Origin: Thermomicrobiales bacterium
GTDB taxonomy: Bacteria > Chloroflexota > Chloroflexia > Thermomicrobiales > UBA6265
Assembly: GCA_020432165.1 (NCBI GenBank)
Contig: JAGQGU010000005.1
Span: 186,280 to 231,775, forward strand
Reading direction: 5' to 3'
Length of the DNA: 45,496 nt
Numbering within the stretch: position 1 is the stretch's first letter; the number at the start of each line of letters is the position of its first letter. This document shows positions 17,382 through 28,700 of the stretch, in pieces. The translations under genes and the position numbers were made by a program. The notes under the pieces were generated by a model. That model was not told where the DNA came from, did no database searches, and saw only the letters and a program-made list of their open reading frames with translations.

Positions 17382-17930
17382 ATGGAATCAAACATTTCAC
17401 TCGATCGCATCATGCAACGCGCCAAGGATGTGATGAGCTTCAATACTCGCACCTATAACGAAATCATTCGGGATCCAGGAGCGACCGGCGAAGCCGCAAT
17501 TATCGTCGCAACCGTCGCGATTGCCGGCGGACTCGGCTGGCTCTTTGATGGACCTGGTGCCCTCATCGGGGGCGTTATCGGTATGCTGCTCGGTTGGGTC
17601 ATCAGCGCGGCCATCATCTACTTTGTTGGTACTCGCATCACCGCCGAAGGTGAAAGTGGCGCTTCAGTCGAGCGAGTCATGCGTATCGTTGGTTATGCAG
17701 CGGTACCGAATGTCTTCCAGTTCCTCACCAGTATCTGGTTCATTGGCGGCATTATCGGCACGGGCCTCTGGCTGTGGACGTTGGCCACGATGACGCTCGC
17801 GATTCGCGCGGCATTCGGTCTGAGCACCGGGCGTGCATTTGCCACCGGCATCATTGCCTGGATCGCCAGTCTGATTGCGTTCGGTATCTTCGGTGTCATC
17901 TTCAATGTCTCGTTGAAGCTTCCTTTCTAG
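17382..17930 (+). CDS. Yip1-like multipass membrane protein
   Basis: This 182-residue protein starts with a soluble ~40-residue segment (RAKDVMSFNTRTYNEIIRDP) typical of the lead-in to bacterial Yip1-domain proteins. Five hydrophobic, Gly-rich helices follow. Bacterial members are often annotated as Yip1 family, but no biochemical role is established. GGGAGG at 17371-17376 lies five bases before the ATG at 17382, which I prefer to an in-frame ATG 42 bases upstream. A terminator follows closely. Confidence 0.7.
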   Translation: MESNISLDRIMQRAKDVMSFNTRTYNEIIRDPGATGEAAIIVATVAIAGGLGWLFDGPGALIGGVIGMLLGWVISAAIIYFVGTRITAEGESGASVERVMRIVGYAAVPNVFQFLTSIWFIGGIIGTGLWLWTLATMTLAIRAAFGLSTGRAFATGIIAWIASLIAFGIFGVIFNVSLKLPF

Positions 17931-17951
17931 AAAATTCCCCCTCCCCTTTCC

Positions 17952-17984
17952 GAACGACACCTGGCCAGCCACCGGGTGTCGTTC
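17952..17984 (+). terminator. Intrinsic terminator after Yip1-like gene
   Basis: GAACGACACC (17952-17961) pairs exactly with GGTGTCGTTC (17975-17984) around a 13-nt loop. CCGTTTTCG follows. It begins 21 bp after the stop codon. Confidence 0.7.
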
Positions 17985-18062
17985 CCGTTTTCGCGCAGAC
18001 AACATCACCGGTTTGGTAGGATTCCATTTGGTTTGGCCCGTTTGCGTTACCTCTGTGAGAAC

Positions 18063-19259
18063 ATGATGATACCTTCACCCTACGATATTCGACCTGGCGA
18101 TGCGAACAGCGAGGAAGCGAGGCTGCTGGGAAGCTATGCCTTCGCATCATCGCCGGAGACCGAGACTCCAGAGCAAGTCGAACGACGCACCGCGATGCGC
18201 GTTACCGACCGCACGTTCCTCAGCTATGTAGACGACGTCGCCCTCGCCAAGGTAGCGATTGTGCCGATGACGACCAATGTGCGAGGCACCGTGGTACCAA
18301 TGGGCGGAATTAGCGGCGTGGCGAGTATGCCAATCGCGCGGCGCGGTGGTCATATCCGGGAGTTACTGCATCGAGCGATCAAAGACATGCACGAGCAGGG
18401 CGAGGTTGTCAGTGCTCTCTATCCTTTCAAGAGCTCATATTACGAGAAGTTCGGCTACGCCAAATGGCCTGTGCCGAAATGGATGCACGTGAGTCCGGAT
18501 GCACTCTCCCCCTATCTCGCGGCCGAGAAAACCGGAGTTGTCAAACACCGCCTGAGTGGCGAGGCAATCGATGATGTCGCTACGGTGATGAAACAAGCAC
18601 AGCGCACGATGCATGGGTTGAGTCTTTTCCAGAGACCGAAACAGGATGCCTGGCTATCGTTCAACAAAAGTTGGGCGATGACCGTGCATGAAGGCGACGA
18701 TGTCACCGCGGCCATCGTTTATCGCATTGATATCAACAAGCAAGAGTTGATCGTCGATACAGGATTCTGGAGTACGCTCAACGGCTACCTGCAGGTGCTC
18801 GACTTTCTGGCGCGACACGTTGACCAGATCAAGACCGTGAGAATGCCAGTACTACCAGATGAGCAACCGCACATGTGGACGACGCAAGACGGATCGATCG
18901 AGATTATCACCAACGATGCCGACAGTTGGGGTCCGGCTATGGCGCGAATTGTGACCGTGTCCGGATTGACAGGCATCGGCGCGGGCAATGGCAGCGTCTG
19001 CCTGACGGTGACCGATGTGCAAGCACCCTGGAACAACGGCACGTTCACCTTCACCGGTGATAGTGGCTTGCTGCTGGTGCACGAGGGCGGTATGGCGCAG
19101 GGTGAAGTAACGATTCACGGACTCTCAACCCTCATCTTCACTGGTGGTGATGCGCGACTCCTGCCGATTCGCGGCTGGGGTCGGGTGAATAATGAGGCCG
19201 TGGATGCGCTGGCCCGAATCTTCCCACCGGTGGAGCCGGTGATTGGCGCGATGTTCTAG
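18063..19259 (+). CDS. Eis-like GNAT N-acetyltransferase
   Basis: This 398-residue protein has the Eis layout: an N-terminal GNAT domain, a second GNAT-like domain and a C-terminal sterol-carrier-like (SCP2) domain. The acetyl-CoA loop is IARRGGHIREL at about 91-101. SSYYEKFGY at about 124-132 supplies the candidate catalytic Tyr126. The chain ends in Phe, and in mycobacterial Eis the C-terminal Phe carboxylate is the general base. Eis enzymes acetylate aminoglycosides or protein lysines; whether this one does is unknown. The start is the ATG at 18063 or 18066, since upstream sequence overlaps the preceding terminator. It is monocistronic, with terminators on both sides. Confidence 0.8.
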   Translation: MMIPSPYDIRPGDANSEEARLLGSYAFASSPETETPEQVERRTAMRVTDRTFLSYVDDVALAKVAIVPMTTNVRGTVVPMGGISGVASMPIARRGGHIRELLHRAIKDMHEQGEVVSALYPFKSSYYEKFGYAKWPVPKWMHVSPDALSPYLAAEKTGVVKHRLSGEAIDDVATVMKQAQRTMHGLSLFQRPKQDAWLSFNKSWAMTVHEGDDVTAAIVYRIDINKQELIVDTGFWSTLNGYLQVLDFLARHVDQIKTVRMPVLPDEQPHMWTTQDGSIEIITNDADSWGPAMARIVTVSGLTGIGAGNGSVCLTVTDVQAPWNNGTFTFTGDSGLLLVHEGGMAQGEVTIHGLSTLIFTGGDARLLPIRGWGRVNNEAVDALARIFPPVEPVIGAMF

Positions 19260-19288
19260 AGAATCGCCACAAGACGCCTGTTAAAAGG

Positions 19289-19322
19289 AAGAAGTCGGGA
19301 GCTGGCACACTCCCGGCTTCTT
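19289..19322 (+). terminator. Intrinsic terminator after acetyltransferase gene
   Basis: A 13-bp stem with one G-T pair joins 19289-19301 and 19310-19322 around the 8-nt loop CTGGCACA. TATCTTT follows. It lies 29 bp after the stop. Confidence 0.75.
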
Positions 19323-19552
19323 CTTATCTTTGCACGGCCCGGCTCTGCTCATCGGGGGTGGTGAGCCAGCGTGGGTACCGTCGGGATGTTCCTATACAGA
19401 TCCAGCGGCTTCGTGTTCATGTTCGATAGGACTTGTCGGGATCACACGTGAGATCAAAAGCCTGATGACAAGTCAATCCGAACCGCAGGAACGACGTACC
19501 GAACCGAGTTCTGGAATCGCATTTTCACTTTACGACAAGATTGTGCATAGAA

Positions 19553-19573
19553 TACCGAAGTGTTTACCGAAGT
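19553..19573 (+). repeat. 21-bp direct repeat, left copy
   Basis: The sequence is 1.75 tandem units of the 12-mer TACCGAAGTGTT. The same 21 bases occur in the same orientation at 30882-30902, on the far side of the giant surface-protein gene. Bases outside the 21 do not match. Confidence 0.75.
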
Positions 19574-19689
19574 TACTGCGGTGACAAATCAAAAACGAGG
19601 CTTCGGTTTCCCCATCGATTTCATGGATATCGTTCAAGGGCCGCTCCCGCTCTATTGGCGCTGATATCGATGGTAGTTACCGAAAAACC

Positions 19690-19723
19690 GGAAGGGCCGG
19701 GAGCCTATGCTCCCGACCCTTCC
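19690..19723. terminator. Terminator of the giant surface-protein gene
   Basis: GGAAGGG-C-CGGGAGC at 19690-19704 pairs with GCTCCCG-A-CCCTTCC at 19709-19723 around CTAT, with a single mismatch. Read on the minus strand the stem is followed by GGTTTTTCGG, giving a proper T-run 24 bp past the giant gene's stop. Confidence 0.8.
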
Positions 19724-19746
19724 TTCTCATCTCCGAGAGATGATGA

Positions 19747-22700
19747 CTAGTTCCGCCTGTTGCGGCGCGTACCGACAGCTCCCGTTCCGAGTGCGACGAT
19801 GCTGAACGCTGCCGCTACCCAGATGAGGTTCGCCATGCCGGCGGATGTACCTGTACCGGTCTTCGGGAACTCCTTCACCGGTGTGGTTGGCGTTGGTGTG
19901 GGTGCATCCTCAGCGCGGAAGTACTCCTCACCACATCCACTCACTGCCTCGGCGTTGTTGCCATCACCGGAGTACGTCGCTACCCAGTAGTACGTACCGG
20001 CTGCAGGCACCTTGACCGTCGCAGAGTTCGGCACCTTGCCATCCACAACCACAACACTTTCCGGCTCGGTCACTGCAACGGTGCAGGATGCATCCGAGAA
20101 GAGCTGGTAGGTGATGGTACCGGAAGCATCACTTGTCGCGCCTGTCAGTACCGCTGTATCCAGGACCACATCGCCAGTGGTGACCACATCGTTGTTCGCG
20201 ATGACCTTGCCATCTTCATGGCGCATCTCGGTCACGACGGCGGGTTCGGCCTTCTGAACCACCAGCCATTCCTCGCCACAACCACTCTCGGCAGATTCGT
20301 TATTCGCGTCGCCAGAGTATGTCACGACCCAGGAGTATGTACCTGCATCCAGAAGGACGACGCCTGTCGACGGCGGAATCACGCCATTGACGATATCCAC
20401 GACAATCGGTTCGGTGTACGGCACCGTGCACGATGCGTCAGCGTAGAGATGATAGGTGATCGTTCCGGTGAAGTTTGCGGATTGACCCGACATCAAGACG
20501 GTATCCAGAACCTCATCACCGATGTTGAGAACATCACCGTTCTCAATGACTTCGCCTTCGACATCGGCGGACTGCATCACTGTACCAATCTCAGGCTGTG
20601 CAGGCTCAACGCGGAAGTACTCATCGCCACATGGGCTCGAAGCCTCCAGGTTGTTCGCATCGCCGTGGTACTCCACGATCCAGTAGTACGTGCCCACATC
20701 TGTAATCGTCACCGGACTGGATGGCGGAATAATTCCACCTTCTTCGATGTCGAAGGTCTCTTCGTAGATAACCTCGGCACCCTCCGGAAGCGCTGCAGCC
20801 TGAACCAGGAAGTTCTGAGTATCCTGGTTTTCAACATCGCAGCTCTCGGCGCGGATCAACGTGTAGGTCACCTGACCCGTCACGTTCTCAGAGTTGCCGC
20901 TCATCGTCGCGGTGTCACGCACGGTCGAATCGATCGGCACGACCTCGTCGTTGGCGATGACGGTGTACTCGTCGTCCACATACTGCATCTCGGTCACGAC
21001 TTCAGGCTGAGCCGGTTCAACGTGGAACCATTCATCGCAGCCAGTGCTGGTGTATGCCGCGTTATTGGCATCACCCCCGTAGCTCACGACCCAGAAGTAG
21101 ACACCGACATTCTCGATCGCAATGCCTGGAGCGACATCCGGAATCGTGCCATCACTGGCCAGGTCAACGGTCCAGGAGTCGATTTCGGTCGCTCCCTCAT
21201 CGTTGCAGACACTGCCGTGGTAGAGCGTGTATGTGACCATACCGGTCGCGTTATTGCTCTGGCCGCTGATCGTGGCGGTGTCCTTGACGACCGAATCGAT
21301 AGCTACCTCGGCACCGTTCGCGATGACCGTGCCTTCCTCGTCATCATGCTTCATGACGGTGACGATCTCTGGCTGTACCCTCTCGACCTCGAACCATTCA
21401 TCGCAACCATTGCTGGTAGACGCTTCGTTGTTCGCATCGCCGCTGTAGTTGACGACCCAGAAGTAGGTACCGACTTCAGTGATAGCGATACCAGGATTCA
21501 CATCCGGCACTGTGCCATCGCTGGAGAGATCCACCGTCCACGAATCTATCTTGGTCGCACCTTCATCACTGCAGATGCTACCGCGGTAAAGCGTGTAGGT
21601 AACCGTACCGGTCGCATTGTCGCTCAGACCACTGATCGTGGCGGTATCCTTGACGACCGAATCGATCGCAACGGTCGCACCGTTCTCGATGACCGTGCCT
21701 TCCTCATCGTCATACTTCATGACAGTGGCGATCTCTGGCTGGGCCTTCTCGACCGTGAACCACTCATCGCAACCACTGCTGGTGTATGCCGCGTTGTTCG
21801 CGTCACCTTCGTAGCTGACAACCCAGAAGTAGACACCGACATTCTCGACCGCGATACCTGGAGCGACATCCGGAATGGACCCGTCACTGGCCAGATCCAC
21901 CGTCCAGGAGTCGATCTCGGTCGCACCTTCATCGTTGCAAACACTGCCATGGAAGAGCGTGTATGTGACCTTACCAGTCGCATTCTTGCTCTGACCACTG
22001 ATCGTGGCGGTGTCCTTCACAACCGAGTCGATAGCAACGATCGCGCCATTCGAGATAACCGCACCCTCTTCGCCGTCATGCTTCATGACGGTGACGATCT
22101 CTGGCTGGGCTTTCTCGACGTGGAACCACTCGTCACAACCACTACTGGTGTAAGCCGTGTTGTTCGCATCGCCGCTGTAGCTCACCACCCAGAAGTAGGT
22201 GCCGATATCGGTGATGGCAATACCAGGATTCATATCCGGAATCGTGCCATCGCTGGCGAGATCCACCGTCCAGGAGTTGACCATAGTCGCCTGGGCATCA
22301 CTGCAGATCGAACCCTTGTAGAGCTTGTACGTGACCTTACCGGTCGCGTTATCGCTCAGACCACTGATGGTCGCGGTGTCCTTGACCATCGAATCGATAG
22401 CTACCTCGGCTCCGTTCGGAATGACTGTGCCGTTGGTGTACTTCATCACAGTCGTGATGCGCGGTGTGGTCTTTTCGACCTGGAACCACTCATCGCAGCC
22501 ACCGCTGGTGTATGCCTTGTTGTTGGCATCGCCCGCGTAACTCACGACCCAGAAGTAGACACCGACATTCTCAACCGCGATACCTGGAGCAACATCCGGA
22601 ATGGAGCCGCCGCTCGCCAGATCAACGGTCCAGGAATCGACCTCGGTCGCTCCCTCATCGTTGCAGACGCTGCCGTGATAGAGGGTGTATGTGACCTTAC

Positions 22701-25700
22701 CGGTCGCATTCTTGCTCTGACCACTGATCGTCGCGGTGTCCTTGACCACCGAGTCAATCGCAACCGTGGCGCCGTTCTCGATGACTGTGCCTTCCTGATC
22801 GTCATACTTCATGACGGTCTTAATGCCTGGCTCAGCCTTCTCAACCTTGAACCACTCGTCGCACGGGCTACTGGTGTAACCGGCATTATTGTCGTCACCG
22901 CTGTAGCTCACGACCCAGAAGTAGGTGCCAACATCGGTGATCGCGATACCAGGATTCACATCCGGCACCGTGCCATCCGTCGCGAGATTCACGACCCATG
23001 GCGTACCAATCACAACCGCATTGCCGTCTTCGCAGCTGGCGCCCTTGTACAGGGTGTAGGTAACCTCACCGGTCGCGCCCTTGCTCAGGCCGCTGACGGT
23101 GGCGGTGTCCTTGACCACCGAATCGATGGCAACCGTTGCGCCGTTCGTGATGACAGTGCCGTCGGTGTACTTCATAACTGTGGCGACGCGTGGTGCTGTC
23201 TGACCAACGACGAAGTACTCTTCACAGCCACTGCTGGTGTATGCCGCATTATTCGCGTCACCACCGTAGCTGACGACCCAGAAGTAGACGCCAACCGCTG
23301 TGATATCGATACCCGGATTGACATCCGGAATCGTACCGTCGCTGGCAAGATCCACCGTCCAGGAGTTGACCTCAGTCGCCGTGGTGTCCGAGCAGCTACC
23401 ACCCTTATAGAGCTTGTAGGTGACCTTGCCGGTCGCATTCTTGCTCAGACCGCTGATGGTCGCGGTGTCCTTCACCGTCGAATCGATCGGCACGGTTGAA
23501 CCGTTGGTGATCACGGTGCCATTGGTGTACTTCATCGCCGTGGTGATACGTGGCGTGGTCTTCTCAACCTTGAACCATTCATCACAACCGGTACTGGTGA
23601 CGGCCCTGTTGTTGGCATCGCCAGCGTAGCTCACCACCCAGAAGTAGGTGCCAACATCCGTAATCGCGATACCAGGATTCACGTCCGGAATCGTGCCATT
23701 GCTGGTCAGATCCACCGTCCAGGAATCGATCGTGGTTGCGGCTTTGTCATCACAAACGCTGCCCTTATAGAGCGTGTATGTAACCTTGCCAGTCGCATTC
23801 TTGCTCAGGCCAGAGATCGTGGCGGTGTCCTTCACCGTTGAATCAATGGCGACAGTCGCGCCGTTCTCAATCACGGTGCCATTGGCGTACTTCATCACCG
23901 TGCTGATCTGTGGATGGGCTACCTCGACCTTGAACCATTCATCACAGCCGGTACTGGTGAAGGCACGGTTGTTGGCATCACCGGCGTAGCTCACGACCCA
24001 GAAGTAGGTGCCAACATCGGTGATCGCGATACCAGGATTCACATCCGGGATCGTGCCATTGCTGGCAAGATCCACTGTCCAGGAATCGACCGTAGTTGCG
24101 GCTTTGTCGTCGCAAACGCTGCCCTTGAAGAGCGTGTAGGTGACCTTGCCGGTCGCATTCTTGCTCAGGCCAGAGATCGTCGCGGTGTCCTTCACGGTCG
24201 AATCGATGGCAACCGTCGCGCCGTTCGTGATGACAGTGCCGTCGGCGTACTTCATGACCGTGGTGATGCGCGGTGTGGTCTTCTCGACCTTGAACCACTC
24301 ATCGCAAGGACTGCTGGTGAATGCCGCGTTATTGGCATCGCCGCTGTAGCTCACCACCCAGAAATAGGTACCGACATTCGCAACCGCGATACCTGGATCA
24401 ACATCCGGCACCGTGCCGTTGCTACCCAGATTGACTACCCATGAGGTGCCTACCTGTGTGGCCTGGGCATCATCGCAGGCACTGCCCTTGAAGAGCTTGT
24501 ACGTGACCGTACCGGTGGCGCCACTGCTCAAACCAGTGATGGTAGCGGTGTCCTTGACGACCGAATCGATGGCAACGGTTGCGCCATTGGTGATCACGGT
24601 GCCGTTGGTGTACTTCATCACCGTGGCAATGCGCGGCGCAGTCTGTCCAACCACGAAGTACTCTTCGCAGCCACCGCTGGTATACGGACTGTTATTGGCA
24701 TCGCCAGCGTAGCTCACCACCCAGAAGTAGGTGCCGACTGCAGTAATCGCGATGCCTGGATCGACCGGCGGAATCGTACCGTCGTTCGCCAGCTGGACTT
24801 CCCACGTGGTTCCTACCTGCGTCGCCTGGGTATCCGAGCAGCTGGTGCCCTTATAGAGCTTGTATGTGACCTTGCCGGTCGCATTCTTGCTCAGACCAGA
24901 GATCGTCGCAGTGTCCTTCACTGTCGAATCGAGCGCAACCGTCGCACCATTGGTGATCGGCGAGCCATCGGCGTACTTCATCGCCGTGGTGATACGTGGT
25001 GTGGTCTTCTCGACCTTGAACCACTCGTCGCAGCCAGTGCTGGTGAAGGCACTGTTGTTGGCATCGCCGCTGTAGCTCACGACCCAGAAATAGGTGCCGA
25101 CGTTCGCAACTGTGAAGCCTGGAGTCACATCCGGAATCGTGCCATCGCTGGCAAGATCAACTTCCCAGGAGTTCAGCTTCGTCGCCTGCGTATCCGAGCA
25201 GCTGGTGCCCTTATAGAGGGAGTATGTGACCTTACCAGTCGCATCCTCGCTCAGGCCGCTAATGGTTGCGGTGTCCTTCACCACCGAGTCGATGGGTACG
25301 GTGCCACCGTTCGTGATCACGGTGCCATTGGTGTACTTCATCACCGTCGTGATGCGCGGTGTGGTCTTCTCGACCTTGAACCATTCATCACAACCACTGC
25401 TGGTATACGGATTGTTATTGGCATCGCCGCTGTAGCTTACGACCCAGAAGTAGACGCCAGCATCGGTGATGGCGATACCTGGATCAACATCCGGCACCGT
25501 GCCATCATCCATCAAATCAACTTCCCAGGAGTCAACCTCGGTCGCATTGGCATCGTTGCAGACACTCCCCTTATAGAGCGTGTAGGTAACCGTGCCAGTC
25601 GCGCTGTTGCTCAGACCAGAGATCGTCGCGGTGTCCTTGACCGTCGAGCCGAACGGAACCTTATCGCCATTGTTGATGACCGTGCCTTCCTGATCGTCAT

Positions 25701-28700
25701 ACTTCATGACGGTCGTGATCTTGGGCGTAGTCCTGGCTATCTGGAACCACTCGTCACAGCCACTACTTGTGGCGGGCAGATTACTGCCATCGCCAGAGAA
25801 GGTGACGATCCAGAAATAGACACCGGCGTCGTTCACCTTCACGGTGTATGGGAAATCGGGCACCGTGGCGACACCGTTGCCGTCGACGGATATGACCACC
25901 GTTTCCTGCGCGATCTGCGTACGCTCCGCAGCTGTAGCCGCGCATGTCTTGCCAGCATCGGCACGATAGAGCGTGTAGGTGACGGAACCTGACACATCGA
26001 TGGTGTAGTTATTCATGACCGCAGTGTCATTGATATAGGATCCGCGCGGAACCGTGGAGGTGTTCGGGAGCACTGCCAGATTGCCACCGTTGGTCTCCGT
26101 GGACTTCATGGTGGTGTTGATCGACACTGTCTGCCGTGGCAAACATCCCTGCACACCGGTGAATTTATCGCCGTTCGGCCACGTCACACTCACCGAGATA
26201 CGACGCCACGTGGTCTGCCAGAAGTCAGGAGTCTGACCGGCACCCGTGCCACTGTCGTACTTGTGGTAGGTGATTGGGGCCAATGGGTTGTTGAACTGAT
26301 CGTATGGAGTGACCACCACAGTCAGGTTCGGATCTTCATCGGGCGCGTTCGAGGTGAGCTTGGCCGCCTGTATCCGGTAACTGGCACGCGGGCCTTCATC
26401 TGTATCGGCGATGGTGCAGGAGATCGTCGCGGATTTATCGATCTTCTCGACGACCACGAAGGATTCTGCGCCACACGGGCTGATGAGATCCGTTGCCAGA
26501 GCATCGCTCTTAATGGTAACCACCCAATGGTAGGTACCGTAATCAGTGATGGTGATTTCAGGTGACGCCGGTACTTGCGCATTGGTGAAGGCTTGCGGGG
26601 TACCAGCAGACACCACCGTAGCAGTGTTGCAGTTCTCGCCCTTCAGTAGCGTGTAGGTCACCGTACCAGTCAGGTCTGCAGGCACACCATAAAGGATGGT
26701 GGTATCGCGCATGGTTGCGGGAGACTCGACCAAACCAGTGTGTGGGACCTCTGTCGGATTATTCCAGTTGCTTCCCGACTTCTTCTGCATGACCGTGATG
26801 ACACCGGGAACCGCACTGACGGTGAACGGCTCTTCAGCACAACCACTCTTGGCGGACTTGTTCGGTCCGTTGCCGCTGTACTCGGCGACCCAGCGATAGG
26901 TACCCGAGAACTGCACGACGTAGGTATCGGAGTTCGGGACGTTCCCACCGGAACCGGAGACGCTCTTCGTGGATGTGAAGACAGGCGTACCAGAGCACGT
27001 ACTGTCGTTGTAGTAGAGCTTGTATGTCACCGAACCGCCTGGGCTGGTCGTATGGTTGCCCAGATCGGCCGTATCGAAGACGGTCGTACCCGCAGTTACC
27101 TCTGTCATTTGAGCAGGAGGCAATGCCAATGCAACATTGTTCCCATTCTTTATCTGGTAGTGCTGCGTGGTTAGGGTCGGCTGAATGACCACGAAGAAGG
27201 TCTCGTCGCCGCAGCCATAATCGTCGATCGAGTTGTTGATGGCGTTGCCGCTGTAACTCACCACGAAGTTATAGGTACCCGGCGTATTAAGCAGGGCCAG
27301 ATCCACGTTCGGAGATGCAGGGATTGTGCCATCAGCGTTGACATTGACGGTTTGGGTCCAAATCGCCGAACCGCCGCAGTTTGCATTGCGATAGAGGCTG
27401 TATGTAACGGTGCCATTATTGCCGGCGCCGAGACGAGCATCAATTGCGGTGGTGAATGTGGCGGTATCAAAGATATTGGTGCCTATCGTCAACTCACCGT
27501 TGTCCGCCAGCGTCGTGCCATTCGGACTCGTACCAGTCTTCATCGTCGTCGCTATTGCGGGGCTTGCCTTGGGCACGCGGAAGGATTCCGTACCGCACTC
27601 GCTGGTGAAGACCTTGCTCCCGTTGGCTGGAGTGGTAGTGAAGGTCACCTGGAACTCGTAGTAACCAGCGGCGAGGGACGAACTGGTGTTCGGGCTATTC
27701 GGAACATTCCCGTTTGTGAACGATTGCGGTCCGAAATCCTGTAGCAGATTGCCAGAGGTGCAGCTCGGATAGGCGGTAGGACTGTAGTAGAGACGGTATT
27801 GCACCGTACCCGCAGTGGTCAGGGTCGTATTTGCGGGATTCAGTTGTGCCGTATCGTATACAGCCTGGTTACGCGGGATCTGCGCGTTATCGCTGACAGC
27901 ATTGCTGTTACTGGCACGTCTCACCTGCGTGGTGACGAAGACGCCACCATCACCACCAGTGCCATACGCGGTAACGAAGAACTGCTCTCCGCCACACGCA
28001 GAGTTGGAGGAGGCATAGTTCGTGTCGCCGTTATAGGTGGCTTGCCAGTTGTAGGTTCCCGGCGTCGTAATAGTCGGGAACTGGCTGGTCATGGTCGCCA
28101 CACCATTTGTAACGGTGACCGTCACTGTCGCAATAGCGTCACCACTACAGGTTGCATTGCTGTAGAGGCGGAAGGTGACGGTGCCCGTCAGCGTCACACC
28201 ACCGACGGCACCGCCGACCGTGGCACTATCGCCGAAGGTCAGTCCGCCAGATTGTGGCAACGAAAGCACAGCGTTGTTCGCCATTGGCGTATTGGAACCA
28301 CTCACGCGTTGGAATGGTGAGGTGGTTGTTGATGTCGCGCGGCGAGCCACGTTGAACGTCTCTGCGCCACAGCTGGAAACAACTGAACTATGGCCACTAT
28401 CTCCACCATAGTAGACGCGCCAGTTGTACACCCCTGGTGTCTGAATAGTGAAGTTCCCGGAGGAAGGCAGGGTTGGGCCGGTGATGTTCAGATCACCGCT
28501 GTCGTAAACGATATTGGCGGTATCGCAGTTATCGCCAGAATCAGATCGGTAAAGGACATAACGAATGGTTCCGGTCGGATTGTCCACGTTGGAAAGCGTG
28601 GTTGTATCGAAGGTGACATCGCCCAGAGCCAACGAACCACCATCGGCAACGACCGTGTTCGGTGAACCGGCCTTGTACATGGTGGTAGCTATGGTCGGTT

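Larger units (their letters stand above)
19323..19746. other. Intergenic region downstream of the giant gene
   Basis: This 424-bp stretch lies between two converging transcription units and has no convincing gene; a short open frame at 19330-19584 lacks coding character. It holds one copy of the 21-bp repeat (19553-19573) and the terminator of the giant surface-protein gene (19690-19723). Confidence 0.6.

Noticed and set aside
19330-19584. An 84-codon open frame downstream of the acetyltransferase
   Set aside because: It begins inside the terminator tail, has no ribosome-binding site and shows no protein-like composition.
20218-23499. A 1,093-codon open frame antisense to the giant surface-protein gene
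   Set aside because: It is an artefact of the tandem repeats: the unit length is a multiple of three, so a stop-free antisense frame in one unit stays open through all. Its protein repeats mirror the sense repeats and have no signal, start site or domain character.
21013-25731. Regularly spaced repeats as a CRISPR array
   Set aside because: The period is about 363 bp, in frame, and wholly within a coding sequence; there are no short repeats with unique spacers and no cas genes.
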